Assembly: GCF_905171765.1 (NCBI RefSeq)
Contig: NC_053390.1
Span: 509,867,065-509,931,064 of the forward strand
Length of the DNA: 64,000 nt
Source: Bufo bufo
Lineage: Eukaryota > Chordata > Amphibia > Anura > Bufonidae
Direction: 5' to 3'
Part shown: one piece after another, positions 9,937 through 24,064 of the stretch
Layout: every line of letters starts with the position of its first letter
Position numbering within the stretch: the stretch's first letter is position 1
Translations under genes and position numbers: made by a program
The notes under the pieces: model-generated
Told to the model about the DNA's origin: nothing
The model's database searches: none
The model's input: the letters and a program-made list of their open reading frames with translations, nothing else

Positions 9937-11890
9937 CCTTTAAGTCCATTGAAAGGCTTTTCCTATAAGACAGGTCACCAATAGCAGATCGGCAGGGGTC
10001 CAACCCCCGGCACCACCACTGATCAGCTGTATGAAGAGGATGCAGCGCTGCCTGATCTTCACTGTTTACCGTTTGCATTGCAGAGACGCGCAGTGGAAGT
10101 ACAGCATGGGCGGAGTATAACTACCATGCTCTGTGCTGTTTGCTGTTGGCATCGCAGAGACGAGCACTGGAATTACAGCATGGGCGGAGTATAACTACCA
10201 TGCTCTGTGCTGTTTGCTGTTGGCATCGCAGAGACGAGCACTAGAAAAACAGCATGGGCGGAGTATAACTACCATGCTCTGTGCTGTTGGCATCGCAGAG
10301 ACGAGCACTGGAATTACAGCATGGGCGGAGTATAACTACCATGCTCTGTGCTGTTTGGCATTGCAGAGACGAGCAGTGAAATTCCAGCATGGGCGGAGTA
10401 TAACTACCATGCTCTGTGCTGTTGGCATCGCAGAGACGAGCACTGGAATTACAGCATGGGCGGAGTATAACTACCATGCTCTGTGCTGTTTGGCATTGCA
10501 GAGACGAGCAGTGAAATTCCAGCATGGGCGGAGTATAACTACCATGCTCTGTGCTGTTGGCATCGCAGAGACGAGCACTGGAATTACAGCATGGGCGGAG
10601 TATAACTACCATGCTCTGTGCTGTTTGGCATTGCAGAGACGAGCAGTGAAATTCCAGCATGGGCGGAGTATAACTACCATGCTCTGTGCTGTTTGCTGTT
10701 GGCATCGCAGAGACGAGCACTGGAATTACAGCATGGGCGGAGTATAACTACCATGCTCTGTGCTGTTTGCTGTTGGCATCGCAGAGACGAGCACTGGAAT
10801 TACAGCATGGGCGGAGTATAACTACCATGCTCTGTGCTGTTTGCTGTTGGCATCGCAGAGACGAGCACTGGAATTACAGCATGGGCGGAGTATAACTACC
10901 ATGCTCTGTGCTGTTTGGCATTGCAGAGACGAGCAGTGAAATTCCAGCATGGGCGGAGTATAACTACCATGCTCTGTGCTGTTTGGCATTGCAGAGACGA
11001 GCAGTGAAATTCCAGCATGGGCGGAGTATAACTACCATGCTCTGTGCTGTTGGCATCGCAGAGACGAGCACTGGAATTACAGCATGGGCGGAGTATAACT
11101 ACCATGCTCTGTGCTGTTTGGCATTGCAGAGACGAGCAGTGAAATTCCAGCATGGGCGGAGTATAACTACCATGCTCTGTGCTGTTTGCTGTTGGCATCG
11201 CAGAGACGAGCACTGGAATTACAGCATGGGCGGAGTATAACTACCATGCTCTGTGCTGTTTGCTGTTGGCATCGCAGAGACGAGCACTGGAATTACAGCA
11301 TGGGCGGAGTATAACTACCATGCTCTGTGCTGTTTGCTGTTGGCATCGCAGAGACGAGCACTGGAATTCCAGCATGGGCGGAGTATAACTACCATGCTCT
11401 GTGCTGTTTGCTGTTGGCATCGCAGAGACGAGCACTGGAATTACAGCATGGGCGGAGTATAACTACCATGCTCTGTGCTGTTTGGCATTGCAGAGACGAG
11501 CAGTGAAATTCCAGCATGGGCGGAGTATAACTACCATGCTCTGTGCTGTTTGGCATTGCAGAGACGAGCAGTGAAATTCCAGCATGGGCGGAGTATAACT
11601 ACCATGCTCTGTGCTGTTTGCTGTTGGCATCGCAGAGACGAGCACTGGAATTCCAGCATGGGCGGAGTATAACTACCATGCTCTGTGCTGTTGAAGTTAA
11701 TAGGACGAAGGACCTGTAATTACACTGTTCACTGCTGCAATGTCGACGGTGAGAAGGTAAAGAGTGTGGTGGTCTTTTCATGCAGCCGATCGACGGGGAT
11801 GCTGCTAGTCTGACCCCTGCCGATCTGATATTGATTTCCTATCCTGAGGAAAAGTCATCAGTATGGGGAAAGCAGAGAAATCCTTTAAAG
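9937..11890. mobile_element. Fold-back element hosting an expanded minisatellite
   Basis: Left end CCTTTAAG...CAGATCGGCAGGGGTC and right end GACCCCTGCCGATCTG...AATCCTTTAAAG are inverted copies. Between them lies the tandem array at 10073-11692, so the array expanded inside a small transposon. Confidence 0.75.
10073..11692. repeat. Minisatellite, 23 copies of a 67-74 bp unit with variant order
   Basis: Each copy contains CATGGGCGGAGTATAACTAC and CATGCTCTGTGCTGTT. Three variants are visible: about 74 bp (TTTGCTGTTGGCATCGCAG, CACTGGAATTACAGC), about 67 bp (lacking TTTGCT), and about 68 bp (TTTGGCATTGCAG, CAGTGAAATTCCAGC). The 67 and 68 variants alternate in the first third and 74-bp copies cluster elsewhere. 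Open frames run through the array on both strands but only because no stop falls in the unit. Confidence 0.95.
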
Positions 11891-12955
11891 TGAGCCCATG
11901 ATGCATACAGCCCTGTATGTAGGCAGCATCTTTATATAGCAGGATGGGTTAAGTAGATTGATGGATAATTCTGTAAGAGAAGATTTAATGTTTTTTTGGC
12001 ACACATTAGCTTCTTTTTACTATAGAGAAGTCTTCGCTAAAATGCTTGAAAACCATGTCATGCCCCACCCTAACACAATATTTGCTTGTAGTCCATGCTG
12101 AGGGGCCAAATACCGGAGTGTCCAGCAGTACAGATTTTTTGATATGTGTCACTACTCACTGATCCCCTGCTGTATCACCTCTATCGGTCCCTGCTGCTCT
12201 ACACATCTTGGTCAAGACGTAACGGGCAGGAAATGCCTAGAGATGTCTGCTTAGCCAAATTATTGGCTGACACGTTACCGCTATGGCTGCTTCATGTCAT
12301 CTTCTGTATGAGGAGCCTGGACCAGGAAGGATAGACCGGAGGGGACCTGTAAGTGTCAGAACGGTGATCGCTGAGGTGGACAATACTTCTCTTCCATAAA
12401 ACCCTTTCTGCTCCATATACTATATATTTCTTCAACTGTTAGTTATTGTTAGAAATGCTGATCTGATGTCTGATCGGGTATGTTGGCAGATTTGTGGCGG
12501 ACATTTTACCGTCCCATTGATGTATTCAATGGTTTTCTAGTCGCAGACATTTCTGCAATTATTCTGCTGTGTATGGACACACCTTATGGCTGCTTTAAAA
12601 GGGTCAGTTCTCTTCAAAGAAGAGTGGAATCTATATATATATATATATATTGAAACTTTGAGTTTTGGTGTGGTTTTCCTCATTTTTCCTCTACGTCACT
12701 CAACAATTCATATATTCGTGAAATAGGAAATTGCCATTAAATTTCCTCTTGCAGTTGTACAATAGGAGCAGGAACTGCTAAGTATTCAGCGGTTTCCCCT
12801 CTTAGAAACAAGTGTGGAAACCTCCAGATTACCGGCTAGTGATGGGAATGTGCCGATCCACTGCTAATGTAGAAGTAGAAAGTACTTATTTATTCCTTTC
12901 TGTTAGTTCTGCTCGCTTGCTGCTTCCATCATTCTCCTTGTCTGTACCATTGAAG
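11891..12955. other. Intronic DNA without recognised features
   Basis: No gene or clear dispersed repeat seen. A short TA dinucleotide run lies at 12632-12650. Confidence 0.5.
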
Positions 12956-13371
12956 TAAGGCTACTTTCACACAGCGTTCTGGAAAAACTCTTCCGTTCTG
13001 ATAATCCGTTTTGAACGGATCCGGCTGTATTATCTTTAACATAGCCATGACAGATCCGTCATGAACTCCATTGAAAGTCTATGGGAGATGGATCCGTTTT
13101 CTATTGTGCCAAAAAACTGATCTGTCCCCATTGACTTACACTGTGTGTCAGGATGAATCTGTCTTGCTCCGCACCACATCGCAGACTTATTCTGTCCACA
13201 GTGCGGACGAAACGAAACGGAATTCATTCTGGTGCACTCCTTTTCGTTCAGGTCAGTTCTGTCCCCATTGACAATGAATCAGGACAAAACTGAAGCGTTT
13301 TCCGCCACTATTGAGATCCTATGACAGATCCCAATAGCTGAAAGGGAAAGCACAAGTGTGAAAGTAACCTA
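12956..13371. mobile_element. Fold-back MITE, CTACTTTCACAC end type
   Basis: Starts TAAGGCTACTTTCACACAGCG and ends AGTGTGAAAGTAACCT. Inner sequence repeats GGATCCG and CCCATTGAC motifs. Related copies are at 40078-40431, 60726-61152 and 61644-62185. Confidence 0.8.
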
Positions 13372-13470
13372 ACCTGTAATAATGGCTCTCAGTGCGCTAG
13401 GGTGTGCCTACAGTAACATGGTGAGGTTTCAAAAGATAGTTTTGCTAGGTAAAGTATCTGTTTTTCTTAG

Positions 13471-15945
13471 TTAACCCTTTTCATGACCAAGGGTCATTGA
13501 TGCCCTAATGTCCAGGTCAAAATTTACAAATCTGACATGCGTCACTTTATGTGGTAATAGCTTTGGAACACTTTTACTTATTCAAGCCATTCTGGATTGT
13601 TTTCTCGTGACATATTGTACTTCATGATAATCATATATTTGAGTCAATTTCATCTTTATTTATGAAAAAATCCAAAATGTACCCAAAATTTAGAAAAATT
13701 CACAATTTTCCAAATTTCAATTTCTCTGCTTCTAAAACAGAAAGTCATACCTAATAAAATATTTATTACTTAACTTTTCCCATATGTCTACTTTATGTTG
13801 GCATCATTTTGGAAATGTCATTTTATTTTTTTAGGACGTTAGAAGGCTTAGAAGTTTAGAAGCAATTCTTAAAATTTTTAAGAAAATTTCCAAAACCCAC
13901 TTTTTAAAGACCAGTTCAGGTCTGAAGTCACTTTGTGGGGCTTACATAGTGGAAACCCCCATAAATGACCCCATTGTAGAAACTACACCCCTCAAGTTAC
14001 TCAAAACTGATTTTACAAACTTTTTTAACCCTTTAGGTGTTCCACAAGAATTAAAGGAAAATGGAGATGAAATTTCTAAATTTCACTTTTTTGGCAGATT
14101 TTCCATTTTATTGCATTTTTTTTCTTTAACACTTTGAGGGTTAACAGCCAAACAAAACTCAATATTTATTACCCTGATTCCGCGGTTTACAGAAACACCC
14201 CACATGTGGTCGTAAACTGCTGTACGGGCACACGGCAGGGCGCAGAAGGAAAGGAATGCCATATGGTTTTTGGAAGGCAGATTTTGCTGGATTGGTTTTC
14301 TGAACGCCATATGTTTTTTATTTTTCTGCCGATCATCTTGTGCAGGGGCTCGTTTTTTGCAGAAAGTGTTGAGGTTTTAATTGGTACCATTTTTGGGTAC
14401 ATAGGATTTTTTGATCATTCATTATTACACTTTATGGGGCAAGGTGACCAAAAAATTGGCTGTTTTGGAACAGCTTTCATTTATTTATTTTTACAGCGTT
14501 CATCTGAGGAGTTAGGTCATGCGATAGTTTTATAGAGAAGATCGTTACGGACGTGGCAATACCTAATATGTATACTTTTTCTTATTTATTTAAGTTTTAC
14601 ACAATAATAGCATTTCTGAAACCAAAAAAATGTTTTAGTATCTCCATAGTCTGAGAGCCATAGCTTTTTATATTTTTGGGGCGATTGTCTTATCATTTTT
14701 TGCGGGATGAGGTGACTGTTTGGTACTATTTTGGGGGTCATAAGCCTTTTTGATCGCTTGCTGTTGGACTTTTTGTGATGTAAGGTGACAAAAATAGCTT
14801 TTTTGGCACTTTTTTTTTTTTTTTTTTTTTTTTAATGGTGTTTATCGGACGGGGTCTATCATGTGATATATTTATAGAGACGGTCGTTACGGACGCGGTG
14901 ACACCTAATATGTGTATTTTATTCTTTCATTTTTTTTATAGGAAAAGGCAATTTTATTTTTTTAATTTTACATTTTTATAGATTTTTATATATATGTATA
15001 TATATAAATCATTTTATTTATTTTTTTTTAAATATTATTTTCACTTTCTTTTTTTTATCAATTCCCTCTTGGATCATGAAGATCCAGTGGGGCTGATGGC
15101 TGTACTATACTTTGCAATGCTCTTGCATTGCAAAGTATAATACTATTAGATGCCCTGTAGGTGGCAGCACCGGACGCCTTTGCCATGGCAACCATCGGGC
15201 GCTGCCATCACAGCGCTGCAGCCCTGATGGTTGAGAGAGGGAGCTCCCTCCCTCTATTAACCCCATGGATGCCGCAACCGCGGCATCTATGGGGTTACAG
15301 CAGAGTGTCAGCATAGAGCTGACACTCGCTGCTGATGGCGGCGGCTCAGGAATGGAGCTGCCGCCAGCCATCACACACAGCAGGGGGACCGGGGGCAGCG
15401 CTGGAAGGGGGGGGGGGGCGGTATTGAGGTATGGCCGCTAACATTGAGGGTGAGGGAGGCTGGGACAGGAGGGGCGGGGAGACAGCATGGGGCGGACCGC
15501 ATCAGGGAGGGACTACATGAATATGGATCAGGCGGGGGGAACTACTGCATCAGGGGCAGGCGCGGACAGGGGGGTGTTAGAGGCAGATCGGGGGGCACAG
15601 ATTGGGGGCCACAGAGACACTACCTGATTTCAGGCTATGATCTGCAGAGCGCAGATCAGAGCCTGAAACTGGCATTTTTTCCACTGCCGCGATCCGATTG
15701 GTTAGTCTGCACAGACTAACCAATCGGATCGATTGTCGGCAAGGGGCCACTCTGATTGGTCCCTTGCCGGCATTACTGAACTGTATGCTGTCCGTGACAG
15801 CAGCAGTGCAGGGGCAGAAGCTTTAATCCAAGCGCTTTGCAGCGCTTGGATTAAAGAGCTGGTTTGACGTTTATAGACGTGATAGCTGCACGGGGCATGT
15901 GCAAATATCACGTATATAAATGGATTGCAGTCGGGAAGGGGTTAA
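13471..15945. mobile_element. TTAA-flanked non-autonomous repeat (piggyBac type), 2.5 kb
   Basis: TTAA at 13471-13474 and 15942-15945 flank inverted ends CCCTTTTCATGACC and GTCGGGAAGGGG. The inside shares blocks with the repeats at 21253 and 43054, in the opposite orientation (AAACACCCCACATGTGGTCG, GAAGGCTTAGAAGTTTAGAAG). It contains a run of about 25 T near 14810 and several GC-rich palindromes (15260-15330, 15700-15860). No intact frame. Confidence 0.8.
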
Positions 15946-16053
15946 ACTTGTTCCATGTGCTACTTTGTGGGAGTTTGTATGATTATACAAATACTTTTTT
16001 ATGTAAAAATTGTATAGCATATAAAGACAAAATAAAAGTACACCATGTAACCT

Positions 16054-16544
16054 TTTAAAGGGAACCTGTCATCAACTTTATGGTAACCTCACTAAGGGCA
16101 GCATAAATTTGTGACAGAAGTGCTGATCTCAGCGGTGTGTCACTCATGAGCTAAAACTAAGTGGTTGCTGAGAACCAGCAACATAATCATTGCAGCACAG
16201 GCCTTGAGAAGAGTCAAATCTACCTGAGAAGAGTCCTGGTTATTCATAATCTCCTGCTCTCCGGTCCATCTGCTGATGACTGGCAGTTCTCTGCTAAACA
16301 GAAAGAGAGAAAACTAGGTAGAAGACAGGTGGGCAGGAGAGCAGGAATTCCTGAATAACCAGGACTCTTCTCAGGTGGCCGGGACTCTTTTCCAGGCCCA
16401 GTCTGCAAAGATTGTGATGTTGGTTCTTGGCAACCACTTAATTTTAACTTATAAATGACAGACCGCTGAAATCAACTCACCTGTCTCTACTTTATACTGC
16501 TGTTAGTATGGGTGGCATAATGTTGATGACAGGTTCCCTTTAAA
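16054..16544. mobile_element. MITE with TTTAAAGGGAACCTGTCATC ends
   Basis: Ends TTTAAAGGGAACCTGTCATC and GATGACAGGTTCCCTTTAAA are perfect inverted repeats over 20 bases, bounded by TTAA. The interior is an imperfect palindrome (CCTGAGAAGAGTCCTGGTTATTC and its complement, trimmed). Confidence 0.88.
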
Positions 16545-16909
16545 ATATACATACAAATCAGGAGCGTAACATAGATCAAACATTTTATATACACGTGGAC
16601 AAAATGGTCTGTTCTGTTAAAGAGAGAACAACTTACAACGGTCACTGAAATGCTTGAAACTGAGAAAAGTAATAATAAATAAAAATGTACTGAAAATCAG
16701 CTAATAAAAATCACACTTTGTTTTAAATTGTGGTTCAACATAATAATAATAAAAAAAAAAATGGACAAAAATGATGGTACCTTTAGAAAACATTGAAAAT
16801 AATTTGACGATAAGGACATGTTACACTAAGGTTTGTCCTATAATTAGCATTGTGTCTTCCAACTTGTAACCAGTCAGTCTGCCTATTTAGAGGGTGAAAA
16901 GTAGTCACT

Positions 16910-17530
<621 letters not shown>

Positions 17531-17596
17531 CTGGAGCAGTTTGCTCACGAGGAGAGGGCCAAAATACCTGTGGACAGGAGCAGAATTCTCATTAAA

Positions 17597-17876
17597 GGTC
17601 CATTCACATGTCTGCAAAACGGGTCCGCATCCGTTCCGCAATTTTGCGGGACAGATGCAGACCCATTCATTTTCAATGAGGCCAGAATGTGCTATGCGCA
17701 TTTGTGGATCTGTGCTTCCATTTCTGCAAAAAACTAGAACATGTCCTATTCTTGTCCGCAATTGCAGACAAGATTAGGCATTTTCTATTATAGTGCCGGT
17801 GATGTGCGGTCCGCACATTGCCAATGTCCGTGTTTTGCGGATCCGCAGAACACTTACAGACGTGTGAATGGACCCT
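17597..17876. mobile_element. MITE nested in the Tc1 copy
   Basis: Ends GGTCCATTCACATGTCTGC and CGTGTGAATGGACC are inverted. It interrupts the 3' part of the transposase remnant. A sister copy is at 25901-26185. Confidence 0.85.
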
Positions 17877-18139
17877 AAGAGTTACAGAAATCGCTTGATT
17901 GCAGTGATTGCCTCAAAAGGTTGTGCAACATAATATTAAGTTAAGGATACCATCATTTTTGTCCAGGCCAATTTCATTAGTTTGTTTTGTGAACTATTCT
18001 GTTAAACCACAATGCAAAAGCAATGTCTGATTTTCTGTAATTTTTTTTAAATTTTTTTTATTACTTTTGTTAGTATTCAGTGATTTGTTACCATTGTGGG
18101 TTTTTTTTTCTGTAAAGGAAAGGTACCCACAATTTTGTC

Positions 18140-18141
<2 letters not shown>

Positions 18142-18187
<46 letters not shown>
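18142..18187. repeat. (TG)n microsatellite
   Basis: About 23 uninterrupted TG units that begin exactly at the end of the Tc1 right terminus (CCATGTG). Confidence 0.95.
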
Positions 18188-18188
<1 letters not shown>

Positions 18189-19564
18189 TTTTGTGCATGT
18201 CTGTGTTATATTTTTAGAGCCATGTGCGGTCTGTCCTTAGGGTTTGCATGGTCTGGCGCTTCATGCTTGACAGTTGGCAGTCTTTGACCGTTCCCAGTTC
18301 AGTTAGTGAGCTCTTCAGTGCTACCAGTGCTCATCACTGGAAATGATATGGCTATGTATATGTGTGCTTGATTTTATGTACCTGTTTGCAATGGCACTGT
18401 ATTGTGCCCATCTAGAATATTTTATAAATATGGCTCCTGTCTGTATTGCCCTATGTTGGTGGAAGTGTTTTGTGGAAACTTCTTTAAAGGGATTTTATGA
18501 TCTGTCAATAGAATAATTCTGTAAGGTCCTGGTCGGTGGGATTCTAGCCTCAGGGGGCCCACGTTGCTTTTGTGTCAGCATAGAAATGACAGAAAAGAAA
18601 ATACTCTGATATTTTAAATTGTACTCTTGCCTATTGAATGAATTGTTTCTGTGCATTCATCTGATAACTAGGATCAGAATGGCACCGTATTAAAATAATC
18701 CCCTAAAATGAAGCTGCACCTAATCCACCTAAATCATTTGCATGGGATGCGATGTTCAGGCGGGGTTGTGGAAATACTTGATCTTTGTTACAATTTAGAA
18801 AGATAATCATATACCGGTAGCTGCTGATGCATACAGTTCAAGTTCTCCATACTGCAAAGTCCAAGCAAGTGAACTGACTGCGGCATGAAATTAATTTTGA
18901 TAAAGAAATACAACAAAACCAACGTTACTAGAATTTTACTCGCTGGAAACCATGCTTTTTCAGGTAAGACTAGCTTGTGTAATAGTTAGGAGGGAACTGT
19001 GAAGGTGTATAGGATGGCGCTGTTGTGTGAGCATCCATTTACGTGATCCCTGGATGGAGTGGCATGTGCGGTCATATCGTTCAGTAGGCTATTACAGTGC
19101 TTTATATTGTAAGTATTTAGTAGATATTGCACATTGTGTTAGAATAGTGCAGGGGTTCTTGTAATTTTTTTGCATGTTTATCAACTTTTATCTGTTGGCT
19201 TTATGAATATGTAGCACTACTAGCTTTTTTTACTTCCAATTATTTTATTTTTTTTAAGGGTCTTTAAAGAGGACTTTTCATGGGTCCAGACATTATAAAC
19301 GAAGTATCAGGATACGTAGGACATAGTATAGGGATCTAACTGCACTTACTATTTTTTCGGGGCGCCGCTCCGTTTGCCCGCTTTGGCCCACGGTGTATTG
19401 TCCCGCCTGGTATGCTAATTAATAGCATCGGCGCAATGAGGAGGAGACTGAGTCTTTCTCCGTGGGTGTCTCCAATTGCAGCGGAGGGCGTCACAGCCAG
19501 GAAGAAAAAAAACCTCGGAGCAAATGTCATAGGTACAAATCTTGTCATGTTAAACATTGTGTTT
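18188..19564. other. Intronic DNA without recognised genes
   Basis: No gene seen. The stretch TCTTTAAAGAGGACTTTTCATG at about 19260 (given here in part) resembles a MITE end, but I could not find its partner. Confidence 0.4.
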
Positions 19565-19860
19565 GAGCAGGAGAAGCTGGACAGATATATATATTTTTAT
19601 GGGAAAAATTGTACTATAATTTGTATGTTGTTCATCTAAATTCCTGTTCTTTCTGGGCTTTGAAGTTAAGGAGGCGGTCCTATCAGTCATTGACAGCCTT
19701 CCCTCTAGGACTGTGTATACAGAGAGCTGTCAATCACTGATAGGACCGCCTCCTTGACCTCCAAAGCCCAGAATGAGCAGGAATATAAATGTATATATTT
19801 ATGTTATACTGAATCTTTTCCCACAAAACTATACACCAATCTGCTCAGCTCCTCCTGCTC
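19565..19860. mobile_element. Palindromic MITE, GAGCAGGAGGAGCTGAG type
   Basis: The left arm from GAGCAGGAGAAGCTGG is mirrored by the right arm ending CTCAGCTCCTCCTGCTC. The arms also match around GGAGGCGGTCCTATCAGT. A second copy is at 26187-26898. Confidence 0.85.
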
Positions 19861-20516
19861 TATAACATGCTGCCTGCAGCTCAGACACCATGTTCAACGT
19901 ATAAACCTACAAAACCTCTGTCGAACGCCGACAGCACTACACTCCACCTGGGACAACACACAATGTCCTAGCAAAAAACCAGTGGGACCAAATATCAAAA
20001 AATTATTATAACAACTTTATTTCAATAATATATATAAAACATGGAGAAAAAAGGGCAAGATGAAAAAAAAAAAGATATACAGAGAAGCGAGGGGCAAAAC
20101 CTCATCGGACAACCATGTTTACTTTGCAGAACTGTGATAACCGTCTCCGGATAAAAGGCTACACCCTATGGCTCACACAAAATGGTCAAAAATATCAAAA
20201 AAGAACAATAGTAACAAAAATGATGACAATGATATACACCACCCACCCCTATAGGGGATATGGTGTGAAACTATTGCTGCAAAATAAACTATAACCACCA
20301 TTTAATGAGGCATGCAGTATAAGACCCAGTATAGCTATGTATAAAATACGAAGTGGATGAGAAATTAGCAACATCCAACCTCAGTATGTAGCATAGGTCT
20401 AGTGTAGACAGTGTGGCATAACGGTGTAACCATAATCACATTATACAAGGGACGTACCTGAAGATTGGTCTGACCAAAAGGAGGCGAAAAGCCACAAGCG
20501 CAAGACCTCACACAGA
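19861..20516. other. Intronic DNA, no gene seen
   Basis: A-rich stretches and short inverted motifs only. Nothing with coding or RNA character was recognised. Confidence 0.4.
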
Positions 20517-20818
20517 GTTTTATTCATATGTAAATGAGGACTTGCAAGGCCTGCCCTGTAAGCCTCTTACGTCATCCAGTGTACTGGATGAGATCCCGCC
20601 GGCGCATGCACACTGTGATGACCATTGTGGGGAGCAGCATCGCTCTATGCAGTGCGCATGTGCCGGCGGGATCTTATCCAGTAGATAACGCAAGAGGCTT
20701 ACAGGGCAGGCCAAGCAACAGGCTGGGGAGGGGTTATGAAGGCAGAGTAGCCTGGGCACTTACAGCCCGAACGCCGCCCCTGCGCACTTACAAGTCCTCA
20801 TTTACATATGAATAAAAC
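20517..20818. mobile_element. Fold-back MITE, about 300 bp
   Basis: GTTTTATTCATATGTAAATG at the left end returns as its exact reverse complement at the right. Inner arms also pair (CCCGCCGGCGCATGC with GCGCATGTGCCGGCGGG). Confidence 0.88.
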
Positions 20819-21252
20819 AGCGTTTTTGCCTCTGGTGAACATCAAAACAAAAGGAAACAGGTACCATTTGACTCATGTATAGTTATGTAAGCAGTGTATA
20901 ATGGCATACTGTGGTGACAGGCTCCATGTAACTGTTTTACCAATCCACCATTCAGTTTTTGCAACGTTCACTTTTACAGTGATAAATGTTTTAGCATTCC
21001 AAGACTCCTAACTCTCTTGATTTTTACTTTTTGTACAGATTTGTGAGAGGGCTTGATTTTGGCGGGACTAGTTCTCATTGGTACCATTTGGGGTACATGA
21101 CACTTTTTATTCAATAAGCTAAAGCAGGGTGGATTTGATTTAAATCAAACTGATTTAAATCACTAGTCAGTAAGGCTTGATTTAAATCATAGTTTTCTAC
21201 ATAAAAACTAATTCTTGCTGGTATAACTTATAATATGCAAGTAGATGAAGAT

Positions 21253-24064
21253 TTAACCCCTTAAGGACATAGGACGTACCGGTACGCCCTATTTCCCGAG
21301 TCCTTAAGGACCAAGGACGTACCGGTACGTCCTAACTTTAAATAGGCATTCCGGCGCCCCAGGGGTTAATCTGAACAGGATGCCGGCTGAAATAATTCAG
21401 CCGGCATCCTGTCACAACGCCAGGGGGGGTCATGTGACCCCCCCCCGTGTCGGCGATCGCAGCAAACCGCAGGTCAATTCAGACCTGCGGTTTGCTGCGC
21501 TTTTTGCAGTTTCTGATCCCCGCGGTCCTTGACCGCGGGGATCAGAAACTTTTGAGTGTCTAAAGTCAATATTTTTCACCCCCCTGCACCCCTGCACGAT
21601 TTGATGCCGGCGGGTGGTGCGGGGGGGGGGGTCGCAAGCGGTGGGGGCGTTGCGGGAGGCGGGCGGTGCGGCAGGCGGGATCGCCCGCCTCCCCATGAAT
21701 GATCGTTGGCTTCTAGTGGGTATACCAGGGTGCCAGCACCCTGGTATAAACGGCTGACATCTGTGCAGATGTCAGCCGTTCAACCCTTTCCACACAGCGG
21801 TCCGTACGGACCGCTGTATGGAAAAAGTTAACTGTCATCGGTCAGGGAGCTCCCTCTCCATCGGGGGGCTGCTGTGCCTTTGCAGCCCCCCGATGGAGAG
21901 GGAGAGAGCCCCCCTCAGCCCTGTGCTTACCCTTCCCCGTCTGCGAAGTTGTGGCAGACGGGGAAGGTTCCCATGGCAACAGGACGCCTACTCAGGCGTC
22001 CTGCTGTCCATGGTGCTGAACAGATCTGTGCTAAAAGCATAGATCTGTTCAGTGTAAGTAAAATACAGTACAGTGCAATATATATTGTACTGTACTGTAT
22101 TATACAGACATCAGACCCACTGGATCTTCAAGAACCAAGTGGGTCTGGGTCAAAAAAAGAAAAAAAAAAGTGAAAGAAGTTAAGATAAAAAAAAAAACAT
22201 TTATCACTGAATAAAAATTAAAAAAATTAAATACACTACACATATTAGGTATCGCCGCGTCCGTAACGACCTGATCTATAAAACGGTCATGTTACTTTCC
22301 CCGCATGGTGAACGCCATAAAAATAAAAAAATAAAAACTATGAGAAAATTGACATTTTGCCCACCTTACTTCCCAAAAAAGGTAATAAGTGATCAAAAAA
22401 GTCGCATGTACGCCAAAATAGTACCAATCAAACCGTCATCTCATCCCGCAAAAAATGAGACCCTACTCAAGATAATCGCCCAAAAACTGAAAAAACTATG
22501 GCTCTTAGACTATGGAGACACTAAAATATTTTTTGGGTTTTAAAAATGAAGTTATTGTATAAATCTTACATAAAAAAAAAAAATTGTATACATATTAGGT
22601 ATCGCCGCGTCCGTGACAACCTGCTCTATAAAATTACCACATGATCTAACCTGTCAGATGAATGTTGTAAATAAAAAAAAAAAAAAAAAAAAAATGCCAA
22701 AAAAGATATTTCTTGTTACCTTGCCGCACAATAAGTGTAATATAGAGCAACCAAAAATCATATGTACCCTAAACTAGTACCAACAAAACTGCCACCCTAT
22801 CCTGTAGTTTCTAAAATGGGGCCACTTTTTTGGAGTTTCTACTCTAGGGGCGCATCAGGGGGGCTTCAAATGGGACATGGTATAAAAAAAAACAGTCCAG
22901 CAAAACCTGCCTTCCAAAAACCGTATGGCATTCCTTTCCTTCTGCGCCCTGCCGTGTGCCCGTACAATGGTTTACGACCACATATGGGATGTTTCTGTAA
23001 ACTACAGAATCTGGGCAATAAATAATGAGTTTTGTTTGGCTGTTAACCCTTGCTTTGTAACTGGGAAAAAAAAAATTAAAATGGAAAATCTGCCAAAAAT
23101 GTGAAATTTTGAAATTGTGTCTCTATTTTCCATTAAATCTTGTGCAACACCTAAAGGGTTAACAAAGTTTGTAAAATCAGTTTTGAATACCTTGAGGGGT
23201 GTAGTTTCTTAGATGGGGTCACTTTTATGGAGTTTCTACTCCAGGGGGGCTTCAAATGGGACATTGTGTCAAAAAAACAGTCCAGCAAAATTAGCCCTCC
23301 AAAAACCAAACGGCGCACCTTTCACTCTACGCCCTACTGTGTGCCCGTACAGTAGTTTACGCCCACATATGGGGTGTTTCTGTAAACGGCAGAGTCAGGG
23401 CAATAAAGATACAGTCTTGTTTGGCTGTTAACCCTTGCTTTGTTAGTGGAAAAAATGGGTTAAAATGGAAAATTAGACAAAAAAATGAAATTCTCAAATT
23501 TCATCCCCATTTGCCAATAACTCTTGGGCAACACCTAAAGGGTTAACGACGTATGTAAAATCAGTTTTGAATACCTTGAGGGGTGTAGTTTCTTAGATGG
23601 GGTCATTTTTGGGTGGTTTCTATTATGTAAGCCTCGCAAATCGACTTCAGACCTGAACTGGTCCCTAAAAATTGAGTTTTTGTAAATTTCTGAAAAATTT
23701 CAAGATTTGCTTCTAAACTTCTAAGCCTTATAACATCCCCAAAAAATAAAATATCATTCCCAAAATAATTCAAACATGAAGTAGACATATGGGGAATGTA
23801 AAGTCATCACAATTTTTGGGGGTATTACTATGTATTACAGAAGTAGAGAAACTGAAACTTTGAAATTTGCAAATTTTTCCAAATTTTTTGGACTTCATTT
23901 TACCAGTGTCATGAAGTACAATATGTGACGAAAAAACAATCTCAGAATGGCCTGGATAAGTCAAAGCGTTTTAAAGTTATTAGCACTTAAAGTGACACTG
24001 GTCAGATTTCCAAAAAATGGCCCGGTCCTTAAGGTGAAAATGAGCCTGGTCCCTAAGGGGTTAA
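21253..24064. mobile_element. TTAA-flanked piggyBac-type non-autonomous repeat, 2.8 kb
   Basis: TTAA at 21253-21256 and 24061-24064 flank inverted ends CCCCTTAAGGAC and GTCCCTAAGGGG. The left 0.9 kb is GC-rich and contains several perfect hairpins, for example around 21360-21410 (CCGGCTGAAATAATTCAGCCGG in two halves), 21470-21545 and 21740-21780. The right part carries blocks shared with the copies at 13471, 28 kb and 43054 (TATTAGGTATCGCCGCGTCC, GAGGGGTGTAGTTTCTTAGA). It has no transposase. Confidence 0.85.

Noticed and set aside
10133..11672. Repeated open frames on both strands in the 70-bp array
   Set aside because: They are phase shadows of the tandem unit, with no conserved phase because unit lengths of 67, 68 and 74 bases shift the frame.
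10073..11692. Possible CRISPR-like array
   Set aside because: The host is a vertebrate nuclear genome; there are no unique spacers, as the whole unit repeats.
15105..15374. Minus-strand frame with Ser/Ala-rich residues
   Set aside because: It falls in a GC-rich palindromic part of the TTAA repeat at 13471-15945 and has no recognisable domain.
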